The notes under the pieces: generated by a model
Told to the model about the DNA's origin: nothing
What the model saw: only the letters and a program-made list of their open reading frames with translations
Databases searched by the model: none
In this document: in pieces, positions 24,736 to 32,302 of the stretch
How the letters are laid out: each line of letters opens with the position of its first letter
Numbering within the stretch: the first letter of the stretch is position 1
Translations under genes and position numbers: made by a program
NCBI RefSeq assembly: GCF_027622855.1
Contig: NZ_JAPZVR010000004.1
Coordinates: 398,583-462,582, forward strand
Direction of reading: 5' to 3'
Origin: Glycomyces algeriensis
Lineage (GTDB): Bacteria; Actinomycetota; Actinomycetes; Mycobacteriales; Micromonosporaceae
Length of the DNA stretch: 64,000 bases

Positions 24736-26130
24736 ATGGCCAACGCGATCCAGACTCCCTCGCCGAACACCACGACCCGGCCCCGCATCTCCTTCATCGG
24801 ATGCGGCTACCTCGGGACGACCTACGCGGTCTGCTTCGCGGAGCTCGGCTACGAGGTGATCGGATACGACGTCGACGCCGGCAAGATCGAATCCCTCAAC
24901 ACCGGGGTGCTCCCCATCCACGAGCCGGGCCTGCCCGAACTGCTCAAGAAGAACCTCGACACCGGGCGCCTGCGGTTCACCACCGACGTCCAGGCCGTGG
25001 CCGACTTCGCCGACGTCCACTTCATCTGCGTCGGCACCCCGCAGCGCAAGGGCGAGCACGGCGCGGACCTCTCCTACATCGAGGAGTCGGTCGTCGACCT
25101 CTCGAAGCACTTGAGCCGCAAGGTCCTCATCGTCGGCAAGTCCACGGTGCCCGTGGGCACCGCCACCTGGGTCCAGGAGCTCGTCGACCGCCACGCCCCC
25201 GCGGGGCTCGGCGTGGAGGTCGGCTGGAGCCCGGAGTTCCTCCAGGAGTCGAACGCGATGCACGACGTCCTGCGCCCCAACAGGATCGTGTACGCGGCCC
25301 AGTCCGAGTGGGCCTCCCAGCTGCTCAAGGACGTGCACCGCGGCATCCTCGAGCTCGCCGCGGTCGAGGACCGCGAGGTCCCCGTCGTCGAGACCGACCT
25401 GGCGACGGCCGAGCTGGTGAAGGTCGCGGCGAACGCGTTCCTGGCCACCAAGATCTCCTTCATCAACGCCATGGCCGACCTGAGCGAGGCCGCCGGGGCC
25501 GACGTGGTCGACCTGGCCCGCGCGATCGGCTACGACCAGCGCATCGGCAACAAGTTCCTGCGCGCCGGCATCGGCTTCGGCGGGGGCTGCCTGCCCAAGG
25601 ACATCCGGGCGCTCTCGGCTCGCGCCGGTGAGCTCGGCGTGGGCGAGTCGTTCCGGTTCCTCGACGAGGTCGACGCCGTCAACACGCGCCGCCGCACGCA
25701 CACCGTGCGCGCCGTCGCGGCCCTGGCCGGGCGGCCCTCGGGGCCGAACGGTCCGGACCTGTCGGGCGTGCGCATCGCCTACCTGGGCGCGACGTTCAAG
25801 CCCGACACCGACGACATCCGCGACTCGCCCGCGCTCGACATCGCGCGGCGGCTGCGGTCCGCGCGCGCCGACGTGGTCGTGTACGACCCGGAGGGGCTGG
25901 AGAACGCGAAGGCGTACGCGCCGGAGCTGAGCTTCGTGAAGACGCTCCCCGAGGCGGTGGCGGGCGCCGACGTGGTGTGCGCGATGGTGCCGTGGGAGGA
26001 GTTCCGCACGCTCGACCCGGAGGCGCTGGGCCAGCAGGTCGCCGAGCGGCGCATCCTGGACGGCATGAACGCGTTCGACCCGGTGCAGTGGCGCAAGCAC
26101 GGCTGGTCGTACCAGGGCATCGGCCGCTAG
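24736..26130 (+). CDS. ugd: UDP-glucose 6-dehydrogenase
   Basis: The 464-residue enzyme oxidises UDP-glucose to UDP-glucuronate with two NAD. The N-terminal Rossmann motif is FIGCGYLGTTYA, EPGLPELLKKN is the usual following segment, and the catalytic cysteine is in GFGGGCLPKD near residue 279. The C-terminal UDP-binding domain has GATFKPDTDDIRDSP. A 15-residue Thr/Pro-rich N-terminus precedes the fold. UDP-glucuronate would feed an acidic wall or capsule polymer, in keeping with the clusters on both sides. The 266 bases upstream are A+T-rich near 24600-24650 and contain TACAAT (24641-24646), but without a matching upstream box. Confidence 0.92.
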   Translation: MANAIQTPSPNTTTRPRISFIGCGYLGTTYAVCFAELGYEVIGYDVDAGKIESLNTGVLPIHEPGLPELLKKNLDTGRLRFTTDVQAVADFADVHFICVGTPQRKGEHGADLSYIEESVVDLSKHLSRKVLIVGKSTVPVGTATWVQELVDRHAPAGLGVEVGWSPEFLQESNAMHDVLRPNRIVYAAQSEWASQLLKDVHRGILELAAVEDREVPVVETDLATAELVKVAANAFLATKISFINAMADLSEAAGADVVDLARAIGYDQRIGNKFLRAGIGFGGGCLPKDIRALSARAGELGVGESFRFLDEVDAVNTRRRTHTVRAVAALAGRPSGPNGPDLSGVRIAYLGATFKPDTDDIRDSPALDIARRLRSARADVVVYDPEGLENAKAYAPELSFVKTLPEAVAGADVVCAMVPWEEFRTLDPEALGQQVAERRILDGMNAFDPVQWRKHGWSYQGIGR

Positions 26131-26150
26131 ACTCGAAGACGCGAAATCCC

Positions 26151-26187
26151 CGAACCGCCCGGCGCGCACGACGCGCCGGGCGGTTCG
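26151..26187 (+). terminator. ugd terminator
   Basis: CGAACCGCCCGGCGCG (26151-26166) pairs perfectly with CGCGCCGGGCGGTTCG (26172-26187) around CACGA, 21 bases after the ugd stop. Confidence 0.85.
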
Positions 26188-26360
26188 CTCGTCTGCAGGG
26201 TTTTCAGGCGGCGTTGTTGGGCGGAACTGCTAGGCGGCGCTGCTACGGCGTTTCCAGGCATCAGCCTTCAAAACGGACATTCGCAGGACCCCCGACAACA
26301 ACCCTGCCGCAGGGGCGTGACATCGACGCCTCGATCGGAGCGTCGCGAGGCGTCCCAGGG

Positions 26361-26612
26361 TCAGGGCGCGAGGTTCACTCGCGTGAACGGCCAGGCGTGC
26401 GGGGCGCGGTCGACGAGCGCTTCGGGCGGGTCGGGGAGGCGGCGCGGCGGCTGCGGGCCGACGGCGATCACGACGACCCGGTCGCCGGCGATGAACACCT
26501 CGGTGCGCACCTCGGGGTCGGCGACGGCGTGCACGCCCTCGTCGAGCACCCAGCGGAGCAGCTCGGCCCCGCGCCCTTCGGCGGCCTTGGCCTCCCACAT
26601 CAGCGTGTCCAC
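26361..26612 (-). CDS. Small conserved-looking protein downstream of ubiX
   Basis: The GTG at 26612 begins two bases after the ubiX stop, and the end of ubiX provides its ribosome site. The 83-residue protein is acidic at the start (MDTLMWEAKAAEGRG) and ends in Pro/Arg-rich text. The middle (VHAVADPEVRTEVFIAGDRVVVIAV) has alternating strand-like residues. I do not recognise it. Tight coupling to ubiX suggests a linked role, perhaps an antibiotic-biosynthesis-monooxygenase-like ferredoxin fold, but this is a guess. Confidence 0.6.
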   Translation of the reverse strand: MDTLMWEAKAAEGRGAELLRWVLDEGVHAVADPEVRTEVFIAGDRVVVIAVGPQPPRRLPDPPEALVDRAPHAWPFTRVNLAP

Positions 26613-26614
26613 CG

Positions 26615-27199
26615 CTACTCCTCTACTGCCTCAGTGCCTTTCAGGCCGTCCCAGCGGCGGGCGCGGGGGTGCTCGAGTCCGAACTGGTCGAGCGTCCGCG
26701 CCACCACGTGGTCCACGATGTCGTCGATCGTCTCAGGCCGGTTGTAGAAGGCCGGCACCGGCGGCAGCACGACCGCGCCCATGCGCGAGAGCACCAGCAG
26801 GTTCTCCAGGTGGATCTCCGAGAGCGGGCTCTCGCGGGCCAGCAGCACGAGCCGGCGCCGCTCCTTGAGCGTCACGTCGGCGGCCCGCCCGATCAGCCCC
26901 TCGGTGTAGCCGGTGCGGACCGCGGCGACGGTCTTCATCGAGCACGGCGCGATGATCATCCCGTCGGTGCGGAACGACCCCGAGGAGATCGGCGCGGCCT
27001 GCTCCCCCGGGCCCCAGGCGTGGTCGGCGAGCGCGACGACCTCGGCGGGCGTGTACGGGGTCTCGAGGCGGAGCGTGGTGCGGGCCCAGCGGCTCATGAC
27101 GAGGTGGGTCTCGACGCCGTCGAGATCGCGGAGCGCTTCGAGGAGCCGGACGCCGAAGATCGCGCCGGTCGCTCCGGTGATGCCGACGACGAGTCGCAT
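26615..27199 (-). CDS. ubiX: UbiX-type flavin prenyltransferase
   Basis: The 194-residue flavoprotein attaches a dimethylallyl group to FMN to make the prenylated cofactor used by UbiD decarboxylases. The FMN-binding opening is VVGITGATGAIFGVRLLEAL, the mid motif is SFRTDGMIIAPCSMKT near residue 81, and RLVLLARESPLSEIHLENL near 128 binds the prenyl phosphate. The start at 27199 has GGAGGGG just upstream; an in-frame ATG at 27262 would add 21 unrelated residues. No ubiD gene lies in the window, so its client, perhaps in menaquinone synthesis or aromatic degradation, is elsewhere. Confidence 0.92.
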   Translation of the reverse strand: MRLVVGITGATGAIFGVRLLEALRDLDGVETHLVMSRWARTTLRLETPYTPAEVVALADHAWGPGEQAAPISSGSFRTDGMIIAPCSMKTVAAVRTGYTEGLIGRAADVTLKERRRLVLLARESPLSEIHLENLLVLSRMGAVVLPPVPAFYNRPETIDDIVDHVVARTLDQFGLEHPRARRWDGLKGTEAVEE

Positions 27200-27250
27200 G
27201 TCCCCTCCAGCTTTCCTCGAAATGTGGCCCACGGCACTTACAATCACGAC

Positions 27251-28159
27251 ATGGTTCGTCACAAACTGGGCATTGCAGCCGCGGCCGCCGCGCTGCTGCT
27301 CGCGCTCGCCTGGGTCTGGCCCGAGGGCGGTGAACCGCCCGCGAGCGCGACGACCGCGACCGAGCCTACTGCGTCGGCCTCCTCTTCGACTGCGAGCGAG
27401 GGCGAGAGCGAGGCCGAGGACACCGGTTCGCCCGAGGCGCCCGCCTCGTCAGAGCAGGAACCGGCGCCGAGCGGTACGCCCGCGCCGGGTACAGAGCCCG
27501 CGTCGTCCTCGCCGCCCGCCGCACCGTCGCCGCCGGCGGCCGAGCCCGCCGCGAACATGTACGACGGGCCGCTGGGGACGCGCAACCACACCGGGGACGA
27601 CCGGGTGGCGCTGACCTTCGACGACGGGCCGTCGCCGGAGTGGACGCCGAAAGTGCTCGACATGCTGCGCGAGCAGGGCGTCAAGGCGACGTTCTGCCTG
27701 ATCGGGGCCTACGCGGAGGCGTACCCGGAGCTGGTCGCGGACATCGTCCGCGAGGGCCACACGCTGTGCAACCACTCGTGGTTCCACGAGTTCGACCTGG
27801 GCAAGTGGAGCGAAGCGGAGATCCGGGCCAACCTGCAGCGCACCAACGACGCGATCACGAAGGCCGCGCCGGGCGCCGAGGTGCGGTACTTCCGGCACGC
27901 GGGCGGGCAGTGGACGGACCGGGCCATCGCCATCGCCGCGGACCTGGGCATGGAGTCGCTCCACTGGACGGTGGACCCCTCCGACTGGGACAACGCGGTG
28001 ACCGAGACGCAGATCCGCGAGCACGTGCTCGACCGCAGCGCCCCGGGCGCCATCGTGCTCCTGCACGACGGCGCCTCGAACCAGGCGGACATGTGCGGCG
28101 CCTTGACCGCGATCTTCAAGGAGTTCTCACGGCGCGGCTACGTGTACACCGCGCTGTAG
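27251..28159 (+). CDS. Secreted or anchored polysaccharide deacetylase (NodB domain)
   Basis: The 302-residue protein has an N-terminal hydrophobic segment (residues 6-24) and then about 75 residues of Ser/Pro/Ala/Glu-rich spacer. From about residue 105 a NodB domain follows: TFDDGPSP with the metal Asp, HSWFHEF with the metal histidines, RYFRHAGGQW, DPSDWDN and IVLLHDG with the base histidine. All five motifs are present, so it should be active, probably deacetylating peptidoglycan or a wall glycan outside the cell. An upstream in-frame reading of 194 codons lacks signal features and overlaps ubiX, so I reject it. The gene is divergent from ubiX with only 51 bases between. Confidence 0.9.
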   Translation: MVRHKLGIAAAAAALLLALAWVWPEGGEPPASATTATEPTASASSSTASEGESEAEDTGSPEAPASSEQEPAPSGTPAPGTEPASSSPPAAPSPPAAEPAANMYDGPLGTRNHTGDDRVALTFDDGPSPEWTPKVLDMLREQGVKATFCLIGAYAEAYPELVADIVREGHTLCNHSWFHEFDLGKWSEAEIRANLQRTNDAITKAAPGAEVRYFRHAGGQWTDRAIAIAADLGMESLHWTVDPSDWDNAVTETQIREHVLDRSAPGAIVLLHDGASNQADMCGALTAIFKEFSRRGYVYTAL

Positions 28160-28225
28160 GCCGATCCCGCGCAACGATCTCGGTACGGGACTGCGGTCCC
28201 GCCCGCACGCCTCGCGGACGCGGAT

Positions 28226-28246
28226 GGCGATGCGATGCGCATCGCC
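28226..28246 (+). terminator. Hairpin after the deacetylase gene
   Basis: GGCGATGCG (28226-28234) pairs with CGCATCGCC (28238-28246) around ATG, 67 bases past the stop. Confidence 0.5.
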
Positions 28247-28380
28247 GGCCCGGGCTCGTGGATCCAGTGGACCTCGGTGGTCCCACGCCTGCGTGCGATC
28301 GCCCAGCACGCATGGAACGGCATCGCAGCCGGCATCAGCGGCAGCGCGAGACGCGCGGTCGTTTACGGGTCGGCCGAAGA

Positions 28381-28827
28381 TCAGCGCAGGTCGGCGGGCA
28401 TCTTGCGGCCCGGCAGGAGCGCGAGGAACGCGAGGGCGAGCAGGCCGACGCTCATGGCCGCCTGGACCGGAAGGTCGAGCCCGAGGAGCCCGCCGCCGCT
28501 TCCCGAGCTGCCGCCGTCGATCGGCCGGGTCTCAGGTGAGGCGCCGCCGTCGGTGGGCGGGTCGGGGGTGCCGTCCCCGTCCGCGTCCCCGCCGTCGGTG
28601 TCCGAGGTGCCGTCGCCGTCGTAGCTGGGGCCGGGGGTCGGCGTGCCGGACGGGAACGGGTAGGTCTCGTCGACGTTCGACCAGTCCACATGGGAAATAG
28701 CGGAATGGCTTTCAGTGGCCGCCCCGGTCGCGGTCAGGCTCCCGAGAATCGCGGGCAGCGAGAAGAGGCCCGCCACCCCGATCACGGTCGCGGCGAGCAC
28801 CAGACGCGAGAGCCGGAACTTGCGCAC
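28381..28827 (-). CDS. Small exported membrane-anchored protein with Asp/Gly/Pro-rich linker
   Basis: The 148-residue protein has an N-terminal signal or anchor (RLVLAATVIGVAGLFSLPAI), a low-complexity stretch rich in Gly, Asp, Pro, Thr and Ser (about residues 58-110), and a C-terminal membrane span (AAMSVGLLALAFLALL) followed by PGRKMPADLR. The basic end should stay inside, so the linker faces the wall. I do not recognise a family. It lies upstream of nothing on its strand and its partner genes are unclear. Confidence 0.6.
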   Translation of the reverse strand: MRKFRLSRLVLAATVIGVAGLFSLPAILGSLTATGAATESHSAISHVDWSNVDETYPFPSGTPTPGPSYDGDGTSDTDGGDADGDGTPDPPTDGGASPETRPIDGGSSGSGGGLLGLDLPVQAAMSVGLLALAFLALLPGRKMPADLR

Positions 28828-28959
28828 AGGTACACCTTAGTCGTGGGAGACCAGCGATGCGCGCCTGTCGGGGCATGTAACCCGAACGAGTTCGCTTGGC
28901 GGTCAAGCATGACGGCACGAACGGACCCGATCTCGCTGCGGCGGCGCAGGTTTCGGGGG

Positions 28960-30987
28960 TCAGGCGGCGGCTTCGCGCGACGCGCGGAGCGTGCCCGCGA
29001 CGACCGCGCCGACGAAGACCGCGGCGACGTACACCGCGAGCGCCCCGTAGACCACAGTGGCCACTGCCGGAACGGTCGCCACAGCGATGGCGGCGGCCGC
29101 GATCGCGATGAGGCTCCGCGCGGGCCAGCCGAGACCGAGGTCGCGGCGGGCCACCGGCGAGGCGGCCTTGTCGAGCCCCGCGGCGAGGTCGTAGAAGTAC
29201 AGCGCGATCACCGTGAGCAGCACGTAGAGCACCGGCCAGGCGACGCCGGCAGCCATCCCGGCCGCGCAGATCGCGCCGAGCTCGACCGCCCGGAGCCCCG
29301 CGGGGATGAACCAGTCGAGCAGGCCCTCGTGGTCGGTGCGGGCCACGGAGGCCGCGAGGACCAGCGCCAGTGCGGCGAGCCCGAACGTCGCCCACGGCGG
29401 CGCGTCGAACGCGGCGGCGAGCACGGCGGCGCCGGAGGCGGCGACGGCGGCGGCGGTCGCCGCGAACGGCGTCATGTCGCCGCCGACGGGGCTGCGGGGC
29501 ACGAGCTTGCCGAGGGGCCCGTCGTCGCGGTGGGCGGACCGGTCGGGGCGGCGCAGTGCGGCGGTGCGGGCGGCGAGGGAGCGGAGGGTGCGTCCGGCGG
29601 TCGTGTAGCCGAGGGCGAAGAGCTGCCAGACGAGGAGCGCGGCGAGCGCGGTCTGCGGCCCGAAGGCGACGGCCGCGACGGCGAGGAGGAGCCAGCGTTC
29701 GCCGACGGGGGCGACGATGGTCCGCTTGATCCAGTACAGGGGGGTGCGGTGGGCGCCCATGACCTGCTCGGAGGCGGAGCCGAGGCGCTGGCCGAGGTGG
29801 GCGGCGCGGCCGACGGGCGGCGCGGATTCGCGCTTCCGGGCCTGGCGGACGACGGCGGTGTCGAGGAGGACGGCGTACCAGGTGTCGGCGGTGTGCCGGA
29901 TGGTCTGGGTGGCCATGGCGGCGATGGCGAGGCCCCACGCGGCGGGCGCGTCGACGCCGCTCGCGGTGGCGCCGGCGGCGAGGCCGGCGTAGATGAGGAA
30001 CTCCTTGGAGCGGTCGGCCATCATGTCGAGCCAGCCGCCGAAGGAGGAGAAGTTCTGGGTGTAGCGGGCGAGCTGGCCGTCGACGCAGTCGAAGACGAAG
30101 CTGAAGTACATGAGGGCGGCCGCGGCGAGGTACCACAGCCGTTCGTCGACGCCGGGGGTCTGCGTCCAGCCGGTGGCGAAGATCGCGGCGGCGCCGACGG
30201 CGAGGGCGATGGACACCCAGGTGATGGGGGTGGGGGTCCAGCCGAGGCGGGCGGAGAGCCTGACGAGGCGGGGCGTCCAGGTGGAGACGGCGTAGGTGGC
30301 GAAGAAGTCGTCGTCGTGCTTGATGGCGTTCTTCATCCGCCAGGCGTCCATGTCGACCGCTTCGAACGCGGCGATGGTCGCGAGGGCCTCGTCGGTGTTG
30401 CCGACCTGGCGGTGCTCGAGGCCGCCGGTGCGGTAGGCGTTGACGGGGACGGCGCGGGCGTGGAGGGCGGCGAGGACCGTGGCGAACGCGTCGCCGGCGT
30501 CGTTCGGGGCGCCGGCCCGGCGGGGCCAGTGCCGTCTGAGGCGGGCCAGGTGGGGGGCGGAGACCTTGGCGAGGCCGCCGAGGCGGTTCGGCCCGGGGCC
30601 GGGGCCGGTGACCAGGCCGCGTTCGCAGGTGACGGGGGCGGCGGCGGGGTCGTCGCCGCCGACGAGCACGCCGGAGCGGCGCGAGGAGTCGGACAGGACG
30701 GCGGCGACGGTGGTCTGGGAGGCCACGAGGTCGGCGCAGGCGAGGTAGAGCGCGCCGCCGTTCTCGGGGCCGAACGCGAGTTCGGCGAGGTGGCGCAGGT
30801 CCGCGTCCGCGTCGGCCGACTCGATCTGGGCGGCCTTCACGGGCCGGTCCGTCCCGGGCCGGGTGAGCACGGTGATGTCGTCGCATCCGGCTTCGCGGAT
30901 CTGCGCGATGAGCCGGTCCAGGACCGTCGTGTCGTCGGTGATGTCGGCGTGGCCGCCCGGAGCCGGCAGGATGACGGCTCGGCTCAC
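28960..30987 (-). CDS. Pseudo-nucleotidyltransferase / CDP-alcohol phosphotransferase fusion (DUF5941-like)
   Basis: The 675-residue protein has three parts. Residues 1-190 resemble a nucleotidyltransferase (AVILPAPGG in place of AVILAAG-x-GTR) but lack the glycine/arginine loop and metal residues, so this part is probably inactive. From about 245 to 460 lies a membrane CDP-alcohol phosphotransferase domain. Its signature D-x2-D-G-x2-A-R, then G-x3-D-x3-D, starts near Asp300 and is intact. The rest is a hydrophobic C-terminal region like DUF5941. The order recalls archaeal fusions that make and use CDP-inositol. The start is the GTG at 30987, overlapping the ABC ATPase stop by four bases (GTGA). 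It probably moves an alcohol-phosphate from a CDP donor onto a lipid or glycan. Confidence 0.8.
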   Translation of the reverse strand: MSRAVILPAPGGHADITDDTTVLDRLIAQIREAGCDDITVLTRPGTDRPVKAAQIESADADADLRHLAELAFGPENGGALYLACADLVASQTTVAAVLSDSSRRSGVLVGGDDPAAAPVTCERGLVTGPGPGPNRLGGLAKVSAPHLARLRRHWPRRAGAPNDAGDAFATVLAALHARAVPVNAYRTGGLEHRQVGNTDEALATIAAFEAVDMDAWRMKNAIKHDDDFFATYAVSTWTPRLVRLSARLGWTPTPITWVSIALAVGAAAIFATGWTQTPGVDERLWYLAAAALMYFSFVFDCVDGQLARYTQNFSSFGGWLDMMADRSKEFLIYAGLAAGATASGVDAPAAWGLAIAAMATQTIRHTADTWYAVLLDTAVVRQARKRESAPPVGRAAHLGQRLGSASEQVMGAHRTPLYWIKRTIVAPVGERWLLLAVAAVAFGPQTALAALLVWQLFALGYTTAGRTLRSLAARTAALRRPDRSAHRDDGPLGKLVPRSPVGGDMTPFAATAAAVAASGAAVLAAAFDAPPWATFGLAALALVLAASVARTDHEGLLDWFIPAGLRAVELGAICAAGMAAGVAWPVLYVLLTVIALYFYDLAAGLDKAASPVARRDLGLGWPARSLIAIAAAAIAVATVPAVATVVYGALAVYVAAVFVGAVVAGTLRASREAAA

Positions 30988-31838
30988 CTGGCGGCCTCGA
31001 CCGCTCCCGGGACGAGGGCCGGAGCGGCGGCCTGTGCTGCGGCGGCCTTCGCCGCCTCCTCGCGCTTCTTCTTCTCGGCCTTGGCGTCGGCGTCGCGCTT
31101 CTCGGCGGCCTTGTAGGCGTCGAGGGCCTCTTCGACGGTGCCGTCGGTCTCGAGGGTGCCGGCGTCGAGGAAGATGCCGCGCTTGCAGTACTTCTTCAGG
31201 TCGCCTTCGGAGTGGGAGACGAACACGAGGGTGCGCCCCTGCTCGAGGAGGCCGGCGATGACGGCCTGGCACTTGCGCTTGAACGCGGCGTCGCCGACGG
31301 CGAGCGCCTCGTCGACCAGGAGGATCGGGTGCGGCAGCTGGGTGATGACGCCGAAGCCGAGGCGCACCTTCATGCCCGAGGAGTAGTGCTTCAGGGGCGT
31401 GTCCATGAAGTCCTCGAGCTCGGAGAAGTCGACGATCTCGTCGTACTTGGCCTTGATCTCCTTGTTGGTCATGCCGTGGAGCGCGCCCACGAGGTTGACG
31501 TTCTCGCGGCCGGTGAGGTCGCCCGAGAAGCCGGCGGAGAGCGCGATGAGCGGGGCCACGCGGCCTTCGCGGCGCACGTACCCCTCGTCGGGGATGAGGA
31601 CGCCGGTGATCAGGCGCAGCAGCGTGGACTTGCCGGTGCCGTTGCGGCCGATGATGCCGACGGCGTCGCCGGGGAAGATGTCGAAGTTGACGTGGCGCAG
31701 GGGCCAGAAGTCCTGCGCCGAGGCGCCCTTCTGGTTGGCCGAGCGCCTGACGAACAGGTCTTTGACCCGGCCTTTCTTCTGCTTGCCTTTCGCGAAGCAG
31801 ATCCCGAGGTCACGAGCCTGAATGATCGGCTCTTCCAT
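30984..31838 (-). CDS. ABC transporter ATPase of polysaccharide/teichoic-acid export type (Wzt/TagH)
   Basis: The 284-residue ATPase has Walker A GIIGRNGTGKST near residue 72, the signature HYSSGMKVRLGFG near 165, Walker B ILLVDEALAVGD near 185, and the switch histidine in VFVSHSEGD. The short loop YSSGMK and the DEALAVGD form are typical of O-antigen and teichoic-acid exporters. After residue about 240 comes a Lys/Glu/Ala-rich coiled stretch and no carbohydrate-binding domain. The start ATG at 31838 fits the family; a longer frame upstream is Arg/Pro-rich noise. It is coupled to the phosphotransferase fusion. The permease partner is missing from the window. Confidence 0.92.
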   Translation of the reverse strand: MEEPIIQARDLGICFAKGKQKKGRVKDLFVRRSANQKGASAQDFWPLRHVNFDIFPGDAVGIIGRNGTGKSTLLRLITGVLIPDEGYVRREGRVAPLIALSAGFSGDLTGRENVNLVGALHGMTNKEIKAKYDEIVDFSELEDFMDTPLKHYSSGMKVRLGFGVITQLPHPILLVDEALAVGDAAFKRKCQAVIAGLLEQGRTLVFVSHSEGDLKKYCKRGIFLDAGTLETDGTVEEALDAYKAAEKRDADAKAEKKKREEAAKAAAAQAAAPALVPGAVEAAR

Positions 31839-31954
31839 GGGGGCGGCCCTCCCGGACAGGTGGTTGACACAGCGCGCCAATAGTACCGCCCGGTCGTTTT
31901 CGGCAGCTCGCGGCAGATCCGAGAGCTTCCTCATGCCCGCCGCGCGGGGCGCGG

Positions 31955-32302
31955 TCAGGCCGCGCGGTCGCCGTCGAGGGCGCGGCGACGCTCCGCTGCC
32001 AGGCGTTCGACCTCGAACGCGGCGAGGATGCGGCGGAGGGTGACCTCGGCGCGCTCGGCTGACGCGCGCGCCTCCAGGCGCGTCTGGCGGCTCTCGTTCC
32101 ACACCAGGCCCAGCGCCCCCAGGGTGACCAGGCTCATCAGCGATGAGACGACCCACACCAGGCGCTGATCGCCGAAGACGGCGACGGCGAGCAGGCCGAG
32201 GACCGCGAGGACGCCGGCGACGGCGGCGACCCGCAGGGGCGAGGGCCGGCCGACCCGGTTGTAGACGGCTTTGAGCTGCTGCTTCATCGGAGGCACTCTC
32301 AT
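31955..32302 (-). CDS. Small two-span membrane protein of the glycan cluster
   Basis: The 115-residue protein starts at an ATG (32302) that overlaps the stop of the large glycosyltransferase gene (ATGA), so it is co-translated. It has two membrane helices (about residues 25-45 and 52-72), then a charged Arg/Glu/Ala-rich helix that could form a coiled coil. I do not recognise a family. A scaffold or membrane docking role for the glycosyltransferase is a fair inference from the coupling. Confidence 0.65.
   Translation of the reverse strand: MRVPPMKQQLKAVYNRVGRPSPLRVAAVAGVLAVLGLLAVAVFGDQRLVWVVSSLMSLVTLGALGLVWNESRQTRLEARASAERAEVTLRRILAAFEVERLAAERRRALDGDRAA

Noticed and set aside
26230..26598. 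122-codon Arg/Pro-rich minus-strand frame overlapping the small gene after ubiX
   Set aside because: It is another frame of the same DNA; the 83-residue frame coupled to ubiX has better composition.
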